Below, piece after piece: positions 1 through 7,098 of a DNA stretch of 64,000 bases. The stretch is from NCBI GenBank assembly GCA_900315315.1, contig OMYT01000007.1:1-64000 (forward strand), in the 5' to 3' direction. The notes below the pieces were generated by a model, which did not search any database, was not told where the DNA came from, and worked only from the letters and a program-made list of their open reading frames with translations. The DNA is from an uncultured Eubacteriales bacterium. GTDB taxonomy: Bacteria; Bacillota; Clostridia; Christensenellales; Aristaeellaceae. The translations under genes and the position numbers were made by a program. The first letter of the stretch is position 1. Every line of letters starts with the position of its first letter.

Positions 1-468
1 AAAGGTGGACTCATTGTGTGGAACGGGGCACCGGACTCATTGAGCGGAAAGGTTGCTCTGAACGGCGGAAAAGCTGCTCTCAGAGCCCGGAATATTCAGG
101 CTATGATTGAAATTACTGAAAATAAAGAATATAGACTAAAAACTGATGGTTCCACGCCGTGTCCAAATGATATCCAAAATGGTTCCGGTTCAGAACCACA
201 ACCAAGCGTAACCCAACCCATCGTAACCCAGTCCAACGAAGCAAAACTTAACGAAACTCAACAGAGCGGAGGGAAGGGTAGCGTCGAAGGGGAACCCCTG
301 TATGATTATGAGACACTCCTTATTCAGAGTAATATGTGGGGCATGGATAAAAAAAGAATGGATGAGTTTATCAACGCCTATGGAATTAATGAAGCGTATA
401 AAGAATTACGGCGTTGGCATGATGCCAATGAAAATCCAAATTACTTCGGCAAATCATATATGCAATAG
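1..468 (+). CDS. Hypothetical protein, 5' end outside the window
   Basis: The reading frame is open from base 1 (it reads KGGLIVWNGAPDSL at the window edge) and stops at 468, so the gene starts upstream; the GTG at base 16 is the only early start codon and has no convincing ribosome binding site. The middle (about residues 45-90) is a polar, Asn/Gln/Ser-rich linker. The last 55 residues form a helical, charged domain (MDKKRMDEFINAYG, YKELRRWHD) that could be a small protein- or DNA-binding fold. I do not recognise the family. Low GC, and a transcription terminator, an XRE regulator and a tRNA end nearby, suggest it is cargo or a replication-type gene of an integrated element; that last part is inference. 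Confidence 0.55.
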   Translation, partial: KGGLIVWNGAPDSLSGKVALNGGKAALRARNIQAMIEITENKEYRLKTDGSTPCPNDIQNGSGSEPQPSVTQPIVTQSNEAKLNETQQSGGKGSVEGEPLYDYETLLIQSNMWGMDKKRMDEFINAYGINEAYKELRRWHDANENPNYFGKSYMQ

Positions 469-542
469 CTTTTCATTGTTTGCGTACAACGTAATCACAT
501 ATGGGTATTTTCACAAAAAAGCCACAATATTGACGAAAGAGA

Positions 543-575
543 ACTGGAACTGAAAAAAGTTCCAGTATTTTATTA
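543..575 (+). terminator. Intrinsic terminator after the first gene
   Basis: A perfect 8-base inverted repeat (ACTGGAAC at 543-550 and GTTCCAGT at 559-566) with an A-rich loop is followed by ATTTTATTAT. It sits 75 bases after the stop of the first gene and would end its transcript. Confidence 0.7.
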
Positions 576-841
576 TAATATTTTAGGAAAAGGGTTGACA
601 AGTTAGGCAATGTGACCACTTGCGTTACTGAAAGCAATACCCTGTCCAAACCAATACTACACAATAAATGATGTGCGTACTATCAAAGTCAATATAAAAA
701 GAAATTCATCACTGCTTCCCTATACCCCGCCACCCCCGTATAGGTGGATATGTCAGATAAAGACAGCAAAAATGCGTCCGTCAGACACTTTTAAACAAAG
801 AATGTTCTGCGGATTGATGTAATCACTACCTCAAACGCCAA
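576..841. other. Intergenic stretch, nothing recognised
   Basis: AT-rich sequence between two terminators. Short open frames exist on the minus strand but lack ribosome binding sites and protein-like composition. A C-rich patch near 720-740 is the only compositional anomaly. I see no gene or structured RNA here. Confidence 0.5.
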
Positions 842-875
842 GAAAAAAGCCAGAACAATACAGTTCCGGCTTTTA
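842..875 (-). terminator. Intrinsic terminator of the minus-strand pair
   Basis: Read on the minus strand, AGCC-GAAC and GTTC-GGCT arms (848-856 and 863-871, one mismatch) form a hairpin followed by a run of six T. It lies 30 bases beyond the stop of the secreted protein gene and fits as its terminator. Confidence 0.65.
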
Positions 876-904
876 AATAATTCATGCCTTTACAATTGAA
901 CTGT

Positions 905-1417
905 TTATTTTTTTAATGGAAAGTGTAAGGTAAATGGCTCAGCTTTATAATGATTCCCAGCATCATCATTAAACCAGAAGGAAATTCGGAAATCCATTTC
1001 TTCTATCTCTTCATAGGTTTTTATTCCCGCATCAGAAATGTTTATATTTATGTCGTCTTTGTTCTTTTTATGAGGATGTGCCTCTATTCCGGCAGAGTTA
1101 CTATAGACATCCCATCCATTAACACTTAGTTCAGTATAAAACGAAAACTCCTTGTCCGAATCATTGATTATAATAGCATCAAGATTCAAGGCATCCCTGT
1201 AATCATATGAATACTCACCCGTGAGATATACAGAAACACCTTCATGCTCAAATATCAATATATTACCTTCGGTCGTCATTTCTCTTTTTGTCAATTCATT
1301 TCTTACAGCGTCTTGAATTGCGTACAATTCATCGTCTGTCTTGCTTGAATAGTCTTCAGCGTATGAAATACCCGTAATCAGCATAATTACAAACAATACA
1401 GATAAAAATCTTTTCAT
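905..1417 (-). CDS. Small secreted protein of unknown function
   Basis: The start at 1417 is chosen because an AAGGAG lies 9 bases upstream; the longer frame adds 13 residues without a better site. The first 20 residues (MKRFLSVLFVIMLITGISYA) are a signal peptide with a likely cut after SYA and no lipobox cysteine. The mature part of about 150 residues starts with a short helical segment (DDELYAIQDAVRNELTKRE) and continues as a beta-rich domain that looks like an Ig-like or FxLD-type extracellular fold. The SxDELxxIxxAVxxEL start is common in secreted proteins of unknown function from gut Firmicutes. It lies downstream of a zinc-ribbon gene on the same strand, 16 bases apart, so the two are probably cotranscribed. 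Confidence 0.75.
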   Translation of the reverse strand: MKRFLSVLFVIMLITGISYAEDYSSKTDDELYAIQDAVRNELTKREMTTEGNILIFEHEGVSVYLTGEYSYDYRDALNLDAIIINDSDKEFSFYTELSVNGWDVYSNSAGIEAHPHKKNKDDININISDAGIKTYEEIEEMDFRISFWFNDDAGNHYKAEPFTLHFPLKK

Positions 1418-1433
1418 GTGTATCGACTCCTTA

Positions 1434-1706
1434 CTATAAATTCCAAGATTTCCCACAATCTTGACAAATAGCCACTTTCTCCATTTTGTTCTTTGTGGTT
1501 TCTCTGCCTTTAGCCTTTGTTATGACCAAATTTGACATACCAAGAGTGGAAACAGCTGCAACACCACGAGCGAGATTATGAGCTTTTCCCCCAAGCCCAA
1601 GGCTTGTTTTTGATGTTTTAGACCCAACATCAATCATTTGAACACTTATGTTACATCCTTTGCACTTCGGACATTGAAGAGTTGAACCGCCGCCAAATAA
1701 GCCCAT
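1434..1706 (-). CDS. Small zinc-ribbon protein
   Basis: Starts at the ATG at 1706, preceded by AGGAGG at a good distance. The 90-residue product has CPKCKGC near residue 12 and CQDCGKSW at its end, so two Cys pairs bracket the protein and could bind one zinc. Between them is a Gly/Ala/Ser-rich segment (GLGGKAHNLARGVAAVSTLGMSN) that may be weakly amphipathic. Such proteins are common small cargo genes and their role is unknown. It is the first gene of a two-gene minus-strand unit whose promoter region overlaps the operator of the divergent XRE regulator, so it is probably repressed by that regulator. Confidence 0.7.
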   Translation of the reverse strand: MGLFGGGSTLQCPKCKGCNISVQMIDVGSKTSKTSLGLGGKAHNLARGVAAVSTLGMSNLVITKAKGRETTKNKMEKVAICQDCGKSWNL

Positions 1707-1748
1707 AGACAAACCTCCTCGAAATATATTTTGTTTCTCGTTGTGAAC

Positions 1749-1802
1749 AGATTATCACATTTTGTGATATTCTTCAACATCTCCAAACAAGATTTCTATA
1801 AT
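1749..1802. promoter_or_regulatory. Divergent promoters with a 17-base operator
   Basis: A perfect inverted repeat TATCACA-TTT-TGTGATA lies at 1753-1769. On the minus strand it fills the spacer between a possible -35 TTGAAG (1772-1777) and -10 TAATCT (1749-1754), 17 bases apart. On the plus strand a TTCAAC-like -35 (1773-1778) and TATAAT (1797-1802) could drive the XRE gene. The geometry is that of a repressor that shuts off the minus-strand pair and probably itself. Confidence 0.6.
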
Positions 1803-1834
1803 TTAATAGATTAAGTGAGAAGGCGGTATCATAC

Positions 1835-2074
1835 ATGCGGTTGCGAGATATCCGAGAAGACCATGATTTAACGCAAACCGCTATAGCTGAGTTTCTCCAT
1901 ATCAAGCAAAGCACATACTCGCAATATGAGACCGAACAGCGACAAATACCGCTTAGTGTATTGATAAAGTTGGCAATTTTTTATCAAACTTCAACCGATT
2001 ATCTGCTTGGTTTGACGGATGAGCTGCGTCCATATCCACGTTCAAAGCGTAATTGTAGTATCATTAAAGCTTGA
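1835..2074 (+). CDS. XRE-family helix-turn-helix regulator
   Basis: A 79-residue protein that is almost entirely a Cro/CI-type HTH domain: LRDIREDHDLTQTAIAEFL (helices 1-2), then IKQSTYSQYETEQRQIP (recognition helix and the conserved E/Q/R turn), then LIKLAIFYQTSTDYLLGLTD (helices 4-5, typical of the family). There is no separate sensing or protease domain. It is divergent from the zinc-ribbon/secreted gene pair with a palindromic operator between them, so local repression and autoregulation are likely. Proteins of this size and type are typical of phages and integrative elements. Confidence 0.85.
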   Translation: MRLRDIREDHDLTQTAIAEFLHIKQSTYSQYETEQRQIPLSVLIKLAIFYQTSTDYLLGLTDELRPYPRSKRNCSIIKA

Positions 2075-2327
2075 TTGAGCCAAGAAATTAATAATTTATT
2101 TCAAATAACGTTGACTTCAACAGAAAAAACAGTCACGTGAAATATGGCTTCTGTCTAAGTACTTTTTTGTCAACGCTTTTTTGATTATTAATTTAAAAAA
2201 ACATACCGCCACCATACCGCCAAGTGGAGAAATTCAAGCAACATTTTCCAAAATGAAAAATACAATAAACACGTGTTTTCATGAAAGAAAAAACTTGAAC
2301 AACAGTCCGCAAATCCCAATGGGATAA

Positions 2328-2348
2328 TTCAAATCCCGGCTTCTCCGC
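2328..2348 (+). other. tRNA 3' end without the rest of a tRNA (attachment-site remnant)
   Basis: TTCAAAT-CCCGG-CTTCTCC-GC reads as the T-loop, T-stem 3' strand, acceptor 3' strand and discriminator of a tRNA; an acceptor ending CTTCTCCG is of the serine type. The upstream sequence does not pair as a T-stem (GATAA precedes it), and no anticodon or D arm is present. A tRNA 3' end directly followed by a terminator is the usual footprint of a tyrosine-recombinase element that inserted into a tRNA gene. The tRNA identity is inferred. Confidence 0.5.
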
Positions 2349-2351
2349 TTA

Positions 2352-2390
2352 AAAACCCTAGGAAAATCAACGTTCCTAGGGTTTTCATTT
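2352..2390 (+). terminator. Strong intrinsic terminator after the tRNA remnant
   Basis: A perfect 12-base stem (AAAACCCTAGGA at 2352-2363, TCCTAGGGTTTT at 2374-2385) is followed by CATTTT. It works in both directions on paper. Its position directly after a tRNA end fits the original terminator of that tRNA gene. Confidence 0.8.
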
Positions 2391-2532
2391 TGCCCTGTAC
2401 CCCAACCGTACCCCAACGGGAGGAAAAAAAAGGCCCCACTCTCAGACGAGAATGAAGCCCAAAAACAGAAAAAAACCAACACCAAAAAAAATCACAGGCT
2501 GCTGATATAAGCCTGCATGCGGGAACGAGACC

Positions 2533-3003
2533 CTTAAAATAAGCAATCTGTGCTCAATCGCTCAGGAAGTTATGTTTATTCTTGATGGAGATCATTATAC
2601 GAATCATGTTAGTTCTTATCCCTTTAAATCAAAAATGCATCTTGGAGATGGAGGATTTGATGTAAATCCAAAAGGGGATATTATAGTAGGGGATGATGTC
2701 TGGATTGGTTACAGGTCTACAATTTTATCCGGAGTTGAGATAGGACAAGGCGCAATAATTGCTGCCGGAAGTGTTGTGACCAAAAACGTTCCGCCTTATG
2801 CTATAGTCGGCGGAAATCCTGCCAAGGTGATCAAATTTAGGTTTTCTGAAAAAATCATCTCTAAACTGATGAGTATTGACTTTTCACTGGTATCAAAAGA
2901 AGTCGCCGATAAATGTCTGAAAGAATTGTACCTGGACATAACTGAAGAGAACGTAGATGAAGTAGTGAATACAATAAAAAATTATCAGGGGCCGGCTGTG
3001 TGA
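2533..3003 (+). pseudogene. 5'-truncated hexapeptide-repeat acetyltransferase
   Basis: The protein (from ATG at 2572, 143 residues) is the C-terminal part of a left-handed beta-helix acetyltransferase of the CatB/virginiamycin (xenobiotic acetyltransferase) type: [47 protein letters not shown] and a helical tail are the family signatures. Full-length relatives have about 200-220 residues. Family-like sequence continues in frame upstream of the ATG ([13 protein letters not shown], 2533-2571) but runs into an in-frame TGA at 2503 with no start codon, so the gene has lost its 5' end. The break lies just beyond the tRNA/terminator attachment remnant, so the truncation may come from element insertion or excision. 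Whether the short product is made is unknown. Confidence 0.75.
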
Positions 3004-3142
3004 AACGGATCAAGGGATTTTGCCTTCTTCACCATTAAGCTGGTATACTGTCTGTCATGTACAAAGTCAATGCTTCTGTTTCTGTTGTAACAGAGTCAAA
3101 TGTGAAGGACTCAGCATGAAATATTTTCAATGCTGTTTTTCG

Positions 3143-3171
3143 TTGCGCATTGGAAGAAGAACGGGTATAAT
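3143..3171 (+). promoter_or_regulatory. Sigma-A-type promoter of the PAP2 gene
   Basis: TTGCGC (3143-3148), a 17-base spacer and TATAAT (3166-3171) lie just upstream of the AGGAGG and ATG of the phosphatase gene. The predicted start of transcription, near 3178, leaves a leader of about 20 bases. Confidence 0.65.
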
Positions 3172-3198
3172 ACACGGAAAGAACAGGAGGGAAGACTT

Positions 3199-4134
3199 AT
3201 GGTAAACGGAAATGTATTTTACTTTGATTGGGAAGTTGATCTGATTGAATGGCTCCAGCAGAACATGGGAAAGATCGGGGAAACCGCGTCCAAAATCTTC
3301 TCCTATATCGGCGGCGAAACCATTTCACTGCTGCTGATCATTATTCTGGTGTTCTGTTATAAAAAGGAAGTGGGGAAACGGGTTTCCCTGACGGTTCTGA
3401 CGGCAAGCATGTGGTTCCCCATGATCAAGAATATCGTACTGCGGGTACGGCCCTATATGGCTCATCCGGACAAGGTCAAATGCCTGCAGGTGGTGGAGCC
3501 GGATGCAGACCCGATGGATATTGTCCAGCAGGGTTATTCATGCCCGAGCGGCCATGCCGCTACTTCGGCTGCCCTGTTCGGCGGCGTCGGGATGGAAGTA
3601 CGGAAACGCTGGATGTGGACACTGGCTATTGTGATGCCCCTGCTGATCGGCTTCAGCCGCTTTGCGGTCGGCGTGCATTATCCGACGGATGTGCTGGGAG
3701 GCTGGCTGGTCGGCCTGCTCGCGATCGGGTTCAACGTCCTGCTGAACAAGAAGGTTCAGAAGGAATGGTTGCGCTGTGTGATTCTCCTGGTGCTGTCGGT
3801 ACCCGGGATTTTCTGGTGCAACAGCCGGGATTACTATACCGCGCTGGGCCTGCTGATTGCGGCGACGATTGCTTTCCCCTTTGAGGCGAAATATGTCCGT
3901 TTCGAGGATACCCGGAATGTGTGGGCAATGATCCTGCGCAGTGTCGGTGCCTTTGCGATCTATTTTGCGCTGAACACGCTGCTGAAGATGCCCTTCAGCA
4001 AGGATTTCCTGAACAGCGGCGTGCTGGCGGCGAATCTGGTCCGGACGGCCAGGTATGCAATTATCCTGTTTGTGATCCTCGGGGTTTATCCGAAGGTGTT
4101 CCCGGTGTTTGAGAAGATCGGAAAGAAGAAATAA
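3199..4134 (+). CDS. PAP2-superfamily membrane phosphatase
   Basis: The ATG at 3199 follows AGGAGG by 8 bases; the 23 extra residues upstream overlap the promoter and are rejected. The 311-residue integral membrane protein carries the three PAP2 active-site motifs: KNIVLRVRP (motif 1), CPSGHAATS (motif 2) and SRFAVGVHYPTD (motif 3, with the catalytic His), between hydrophobic helices. Four to five more membrane segments follow motif 3, making it longer than minimal PAP2 enzymes. The family dephosphorylates lipid phosphates such as undecaprenyl pyrophosphate or phosphatidate at the membrane; the substrate here cannot be told. The stop codon runs straight into the repeat family described below. 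It appears to be a single-gene unit, perhaps cotranscribed with the pseudouridine synthase gene. Confidence 0.88.
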   Translation: MVNGNVFYFDWEVDLIEWLQQNMGKIGETASKIFSYIGGETISLLLIIILVFCYKKEVGKRVSLTVLTASMWFPMIKNIVLRVRPYMAHPDKVKCLQVVEPDADPMDIVQQGYSCPSGHAATSAALFGGVGMEVRKRWMWTLAIVMPLLIGFSRFAVGVHYPTDVLGGWLVGLLAIGFNVLLNKKVQKEWLRCVILLVLSVPGIFWCNSRDYYTALGLLIAATIAFPFEAKYVRFEDTRNVWAMILRSVGAFAIYFALNTLLKMPFSKDFLNSGVLAANLVRTARYAIILFVILGVYPKVFPVFEKIGKKK

Positions 4135-4193
4135 GGGGGCTTTCCGATCGGATGGACCAGAGGGCTTTCCGATCGCCCTCTGGACTCCTTCGG
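4135..4193 (+). repeat. Structured intergenic repeat, one broken and one intact copy
   Basis: A partial copy begins right at the TAA stop of the PAP2 gene (GGGGGCTTTCCGATC, right arm degraded). A full copy follows at 4157-4193: stem CCAGAGGGC / GCCCTCTGG around the loop TTTCCGATC, then ACTCCTTCGG. The family recurs throughout the window; see the finding on covarying stems. Confidence 0.85.
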
Positions 4194-4224
4194 TTTTAAG
4201 AAGGGGATCGGTTAAAAGAAATAA

Positions 4225-5121
4225 ATGGAATATATAGTCAAGCCGGAGGAGGACGGGCGAAAGATCCGGGATATCCTGCGGCGGAGCATGGGCGTCAGTT
4301 ATACGGCCCTGAAGAGCGCCAAGTGGAACGGACGGATCCGGGTGAACGGGGAAACAGCCCGGGCAGATGAAAAGGTTGCGCCGGGTGACCTTGTGAGCAT
4401 CGAATGGGCTGAGGACGAACCGGTTTATCTGCTCAAACCCTATCCGCTGGAGATCGAAGTCCCGTGGCTGGATGAGCATCTGATGATCGTCGACAAGCCG
4501 GCCGGGATTGCCAGCCAGGCGAGCCGGAATCATCCGGAGGATTCACTGGAAAACGTGGTATACGCATATTTCAATTGTCCGGAGAATTTTATCTACCGGC
4601 CGGTCAACCGACTGGACAAGGGGACGGGCGGACTGATGGTGATTGCCCGGACACCGCACGCGCAGCATCTGCTGCAGCGGCAGCTGCACACAACAGCCTT
4701 CCGGCGGCGGTATCTGGCGCTGACGGACGGCGTGCCGGAGGAGCCGGAAGGAATCCTGGATTTCCCGATCGGGAAGATGCCGGGATCGACTGTGAAGCGG
4801 GTGGTTTGTGAAGACGGGAAGCCTTCCCGGACGCGATACCGAACACTGCGAACCGGGAATGACGGCGCGCTGATCCTGTTGGAACTGGAAACGGGACGGA
4901 CCCACCAGATCCGGGTGCATCTGAGTCATATCGGCTGCCCGGTGCGGGGCGATTTCCTGTACGGAACGGAACGGCCTGAGGAATATCCGGGGTGCTTTGC
5001 ACTACACAGTGCGATGATGGAGATGGTTCATCCCCTGACGGGGGACTGCATCCGGCTGGCGAGCCTGCCGGAGTGGGCAGAGGGAATTGATAAGGGTGTT
5101 CTTTTCATGAATATGAATTGA
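4225..5121 (+). CDS. RluA-family RNA pseudouridine synthase
   Basis: A 298-residue protein that isomerises uridine to pseudouridine in rRNA or tRNA. Residues 1-75 form an S4-like RNA-binding domain (GRKIRDILRRSMGVSYTALKSAKW, IRVNGE). The catalytic domain begins at LDEHLMIVDKPAGI and contains the family motif RPVNRLDKGTGGLMV with the catalytic Asp, followed by RRYLAL and GRTHQIRVHLSHIGCPVRGDFLYG. The motif has GTGG where many RluA members have TSG. Target site and exact subgroup (RluC/RluD-like) cannot be told. The last codons are mirrored just after the stop by a 9-base inverted repeat that includes the TGA. Confidence 0.9.
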   Translation: MEYIVKPEEDGRKIRDILRRSMGVSYTALKSAKWNGRIRVNGETARADEKVAPGDLVSIEWAEDEPVYLLKPYPLEIEVPWLDEHLMIVDKPAGIASQASRNHPEDSLENVVYAYFNCPENFIYRPVNRLDKGTGGLMVIARTPHAQHLLQRQLHTTAFRRRYLALTDGVPEEPEGILDFPIGKMPGSTVKRVVCEDGKPSRTRYRTLRTGNDGALILLELETGRTHQIRVHLSHIGCPVRGDFLYGTERPEEYPGCFALHSAMMEMVHPLTGDCIRLASLPEWAEGIDKGVLFMNMN

Positions 5122-5143
5122 CAATTAAAGATGATCAATTCAT
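5113..5143 (+). repeat. Gene-specific hairpin containing the stop codon
   Basis: ATGAATTGA (5113-5121, including the TGA stop) pairs perfectly with TCAATTCAT (5135-5143) across a 13-base AT-rich loop. There is no T-run, so it is not a standard terminator. Similar stop-codon hairpins occur after the CoA-ligase and carbamate kinase genes. Confidence 0.6.
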
Positions 5144-5162
5144 AATAATAAATTAAGGGTTT

Positions 5163-5236
5163 CAGAGAGATTTCATGCCTGCGGGCACGACCAGAGGCTT
5201 TCCGATCGCCCCTGGACCCTTCGGGCCGAATCTCTG
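5163..5236 (+). repeat. Structured intergenic repeat, two-hairpin form
   Basis: TTTCATGCCTGCGGGCACGACC forms the first hairpin region and is followed by the loop TTTCCGATC flanked by CCAGAGGC and GCCCCTGG, then ACCCTTCGG. Outside, CAGAGA-GATT (from 5163) can pair with AATCTCTG (to 5236), enclosing the element in a further stem. Confidence 0.8.
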
Positions 5237-5302
5237 CTTGGAAATCTTCGGCTTTGGCCGCAGGATATATTTTTTCAGTAATTATGTTTGAGGAGACACT
5301 TT

Positions 5303-6937
5303 ATGACAATCATCGAACTGCTTGAGAGAAACGCCAGGGAATGGCCTGACGATACTGCCCTGGTGGAGATCAATCCGGACCAGCCGGAAACCCGGCGGGT
5401 GACCTGGCACGATTTTGAACTGGTGGAACCCACCGCGAAACAGAAGCACTATCGCCGGGAGATTACCTGGGCAGTTTTTGATGAAAAGGCAAACCGGATC
5501 GCCAACATGCTGAAGAGCCACGGCATAGGGAAGGGCAAGAAGGTAGCCATCCTGATGATGAACTGCATCGACTGGCTGCCGATCTACTTCGGCATCCTGA
5601 AAACCGGCGCGGTGGTCGTACCGATGAATTTCCGCTACGCGGCGAACGAGATCGAGTACTGCCTGAAACTGAGCGAGAGCAATATGCTGATCTTCGGGCC
5701 GGAATTCATCGGACGGATTGAAGAAATCGCGGATAATATTCCGGACGTTTCCCTGGTATACCTGGGACCCGGATGCCCGACCTTCGCGGATGATCTGAAA
5801 GATCTGGTCGGGGAGAGCAGCAGCAGCTTCCCGCCCTGCACGCTGACCGAAGACGATGACGCGGCGATTTACTTCTCCTCTGGTACGACGGGCTTCCCGA
5901 AGGCGATCCTGCACAAGCACCGCAGCCTGATCCACAGCGCGCGGGTCGAGCAGGCGCACCACGGGCAGACGAAGGACGACTGCTTCCTGTGCATTCCGCC
6001 GCTGTATCACACCGGTGCGAAGATGCACTGGTTCGGCAGCCTGATTTCCGGCGGCAAAGCCGTGATTTTGAAGGGGACGCGGCCCCAGACAATCCTGGAG
6101 GCGGCAAGCAGCGAGCACTGCACGATCGTTTGGCTGCTGGTACCGTGGGCGCAGGATATCCTGACGGCGCTGGACAGCGGCGAGCTGAAGCTTTCCGACT
6201 ATCAGCTGGATCAGTGGCGCCTGATGCACATCGGCGCGCAGCCCGTGCCCCAGAGTCTGGTGCACCGGTGGCTGAAGTATTTCCCGAACCACGCCTACGA
6301 CACGAACTACGGCCTGAGTGAATCCATCGGTCCCGGTGCGGTACACCTGGGTGTTGAGAACGTGCGGAAGGTCGGCGCGATCGGCATTCCCGGCTACGGC
6401 TGGGAGACGAAGATCATCCGGCCGGACGGCAAGGAGGTTGCCCCCGGCGAGGTGGGCGAACTGTGCCTGAAGGGCCCCGGCGTCATGGTCTGCTATTACA
6501 ACAACCCCCAGGCGACGGCGGAAACGTTGAAGGACGGATGGCTGTTAACCGGCGACATGGCGCGGCAGGATGAGGAAGGTTTCATATATCTGGTAGACCG
6601 GAAGAAAGACGTGATCATCACCGGCGGTGAGAACCTGTATCCGGTGGAGATTGAGAACTTCATGGCAGCCTGCCCGGCAATCAAGGACGTGGCTGTGATC
6701 GGCCTGCCGGATGCACGGCTGGGCGAGATCGCGGCGGCGATTGTGGAGCTGGTACCCGGAAGCACGGCGACGGAGGAGGATATCCAGGAGTTCAACATGG
6801 GTATGCCGCGGTATAAGCGGCCGCGGAAGATCATCCTGGCACCGGTGCCGCGAAATGCGACGGGGAAGATTGAGAAGCCGAAACTCCGCCGGATGTACGG
6901 CGGAGAATGCCTGGTGGATTCTCAGAACAGAAGTTAA
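5303..6937 (+). CDS. AMP-forming acyl/aryl-CoA synthetase
   Basis: Start at the ATG at 5303, six bases after AGGAGA. The 544-residue enzyme belongs to the adenylate-forming (ANL) superfamily: the P-loop-like motif YFSSGTTGFPKA near residue 190, YGLSE (A5), LTGD plus DRKKDVIITGGENLYP (A7-A8) and a C-terminal NATGKIEKPKLR with the lysine needed for adenylation. It activates a carboxylic acid to an acyl-AMP and then an acyl-CoA. The next genes are iorA and iorB, whose product is an arylacetyl-CoA, so phenylacetate, indoleacetate or a related acid is a reasonable but unproven substrate. An insertion at residues 25-60 (ETRRVTWHDFELVEPTAK) lengthens the N-terminus compared with most family members. 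A stop-codon hairpin and a long repeat separate it from iorA. Confidence 0.87.
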   Translation: MTIIELLERNAREWPDDTALVEINPDQPETRRVTWHDFELVEPTAKQKHYRREITWAVFDEKANRIANMLKSHGIGKGKKVAILMMNCIDWLPIYFGILKTGAVVVPMNFRYAANEIEYCLKLSESNMLIFGPEFIGRIEEIADNIPDVSLVYLGPGCPTFADDLKDLVGESSSSFPPCTLTEDDDAAIYFSSGTTGFPKAILHKHRSLIHSARVEQAHHGQTKDDCFLCIPPLYHTGAKMHWFGSLISGGKAVILKGTRPQTILEAASSEHCTIVWLLVPWAQDILTALDSGELKLSDYQLDQWRLMHIGAQPVPQSLVHRWLKYFPNHAYDTNYGLSESIGPGAVHLGVENVRKVGAIGIPGYGWETKIIRPDGKEVAPGEVGELCLKGPGVMVCYYNNPQATAETLKDGWLLTGDMARQDEEGFIYLVDRKKDVIITGGENLYPVEIENFMAACPAIKDVAVIGLPDARLGEIAAAIVELVPGSTATEEDIQEFNMGMPRYKRPRKIILAPVPRNATGKIEKPKLRRMYGGECLVDSQNRS

Positions 6938-7079
6938 TCTTCTGTTCATGAAAACAGAAAGGGTTTCGCGCCTGCGGGCGCGACCAGGGCTTTCCGAGTA
7001 CCCGGGGCTGCAGCCCGTTCTCTGCTGAGAAAGGGCCACCGGCCCTTTCTCCGGGCGCGACGAACCCCTGAACATTCGG
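6925..7079 (+). repeat. Stop-codon hairpin followed by a long-form intergenic repeat
   Basis: GAACAGAAG (6925-6933) and CTTCTGTTC (6939-6947) pair perfectly, with the TAA stop of the CoA ligase in the loop. From 6961 follows the long form of the repeat family: hairpin CGCGCC-TGC-GGGCGCG, the CTTTCCGAGTACCC core, CTGCAGCCCGTTCTCTGCTG, an inner hairpin GAAAGGGCC/GGCCCTTTC, then CCGGGCGCGACGAACCCC and a degenerate ATTCGG end. Confidence 0.8.
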
Positions 7080-7098
7080 TTAGGAAGTGTATATATTT

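Larger units (their letters stand above)
2202..2420. repeat. Pair of related C-rich direct repeats flanking a tRNA end
   Basis: Two 25-base segments of similar pattern (TACCGCCA-CC-ATACCGCCA at 2202-2227 and TACCCCAA-CC-GTACCCCAA at 2396-2420) flank the tRNA 3' end and terminator. They could be integrase arm-type binding sites or remnants of an integrase gene end; the sequence does not decide. The whole stretch 2075-2530 has no convincing gene. Confidence 0.35.

Noticed and set aside
473-664. Small minus-strand open frame of 63 codons
   Set aside because: No ribosome binding site, overlaps the terminator of the first gene and has no recognisable features.
2279-2485. Minus-strand open frame of 68 codons
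   Set aside because: It runs through the tRNA end, the terminator stem and an A-rich stretch, so it is not a plausible gene.
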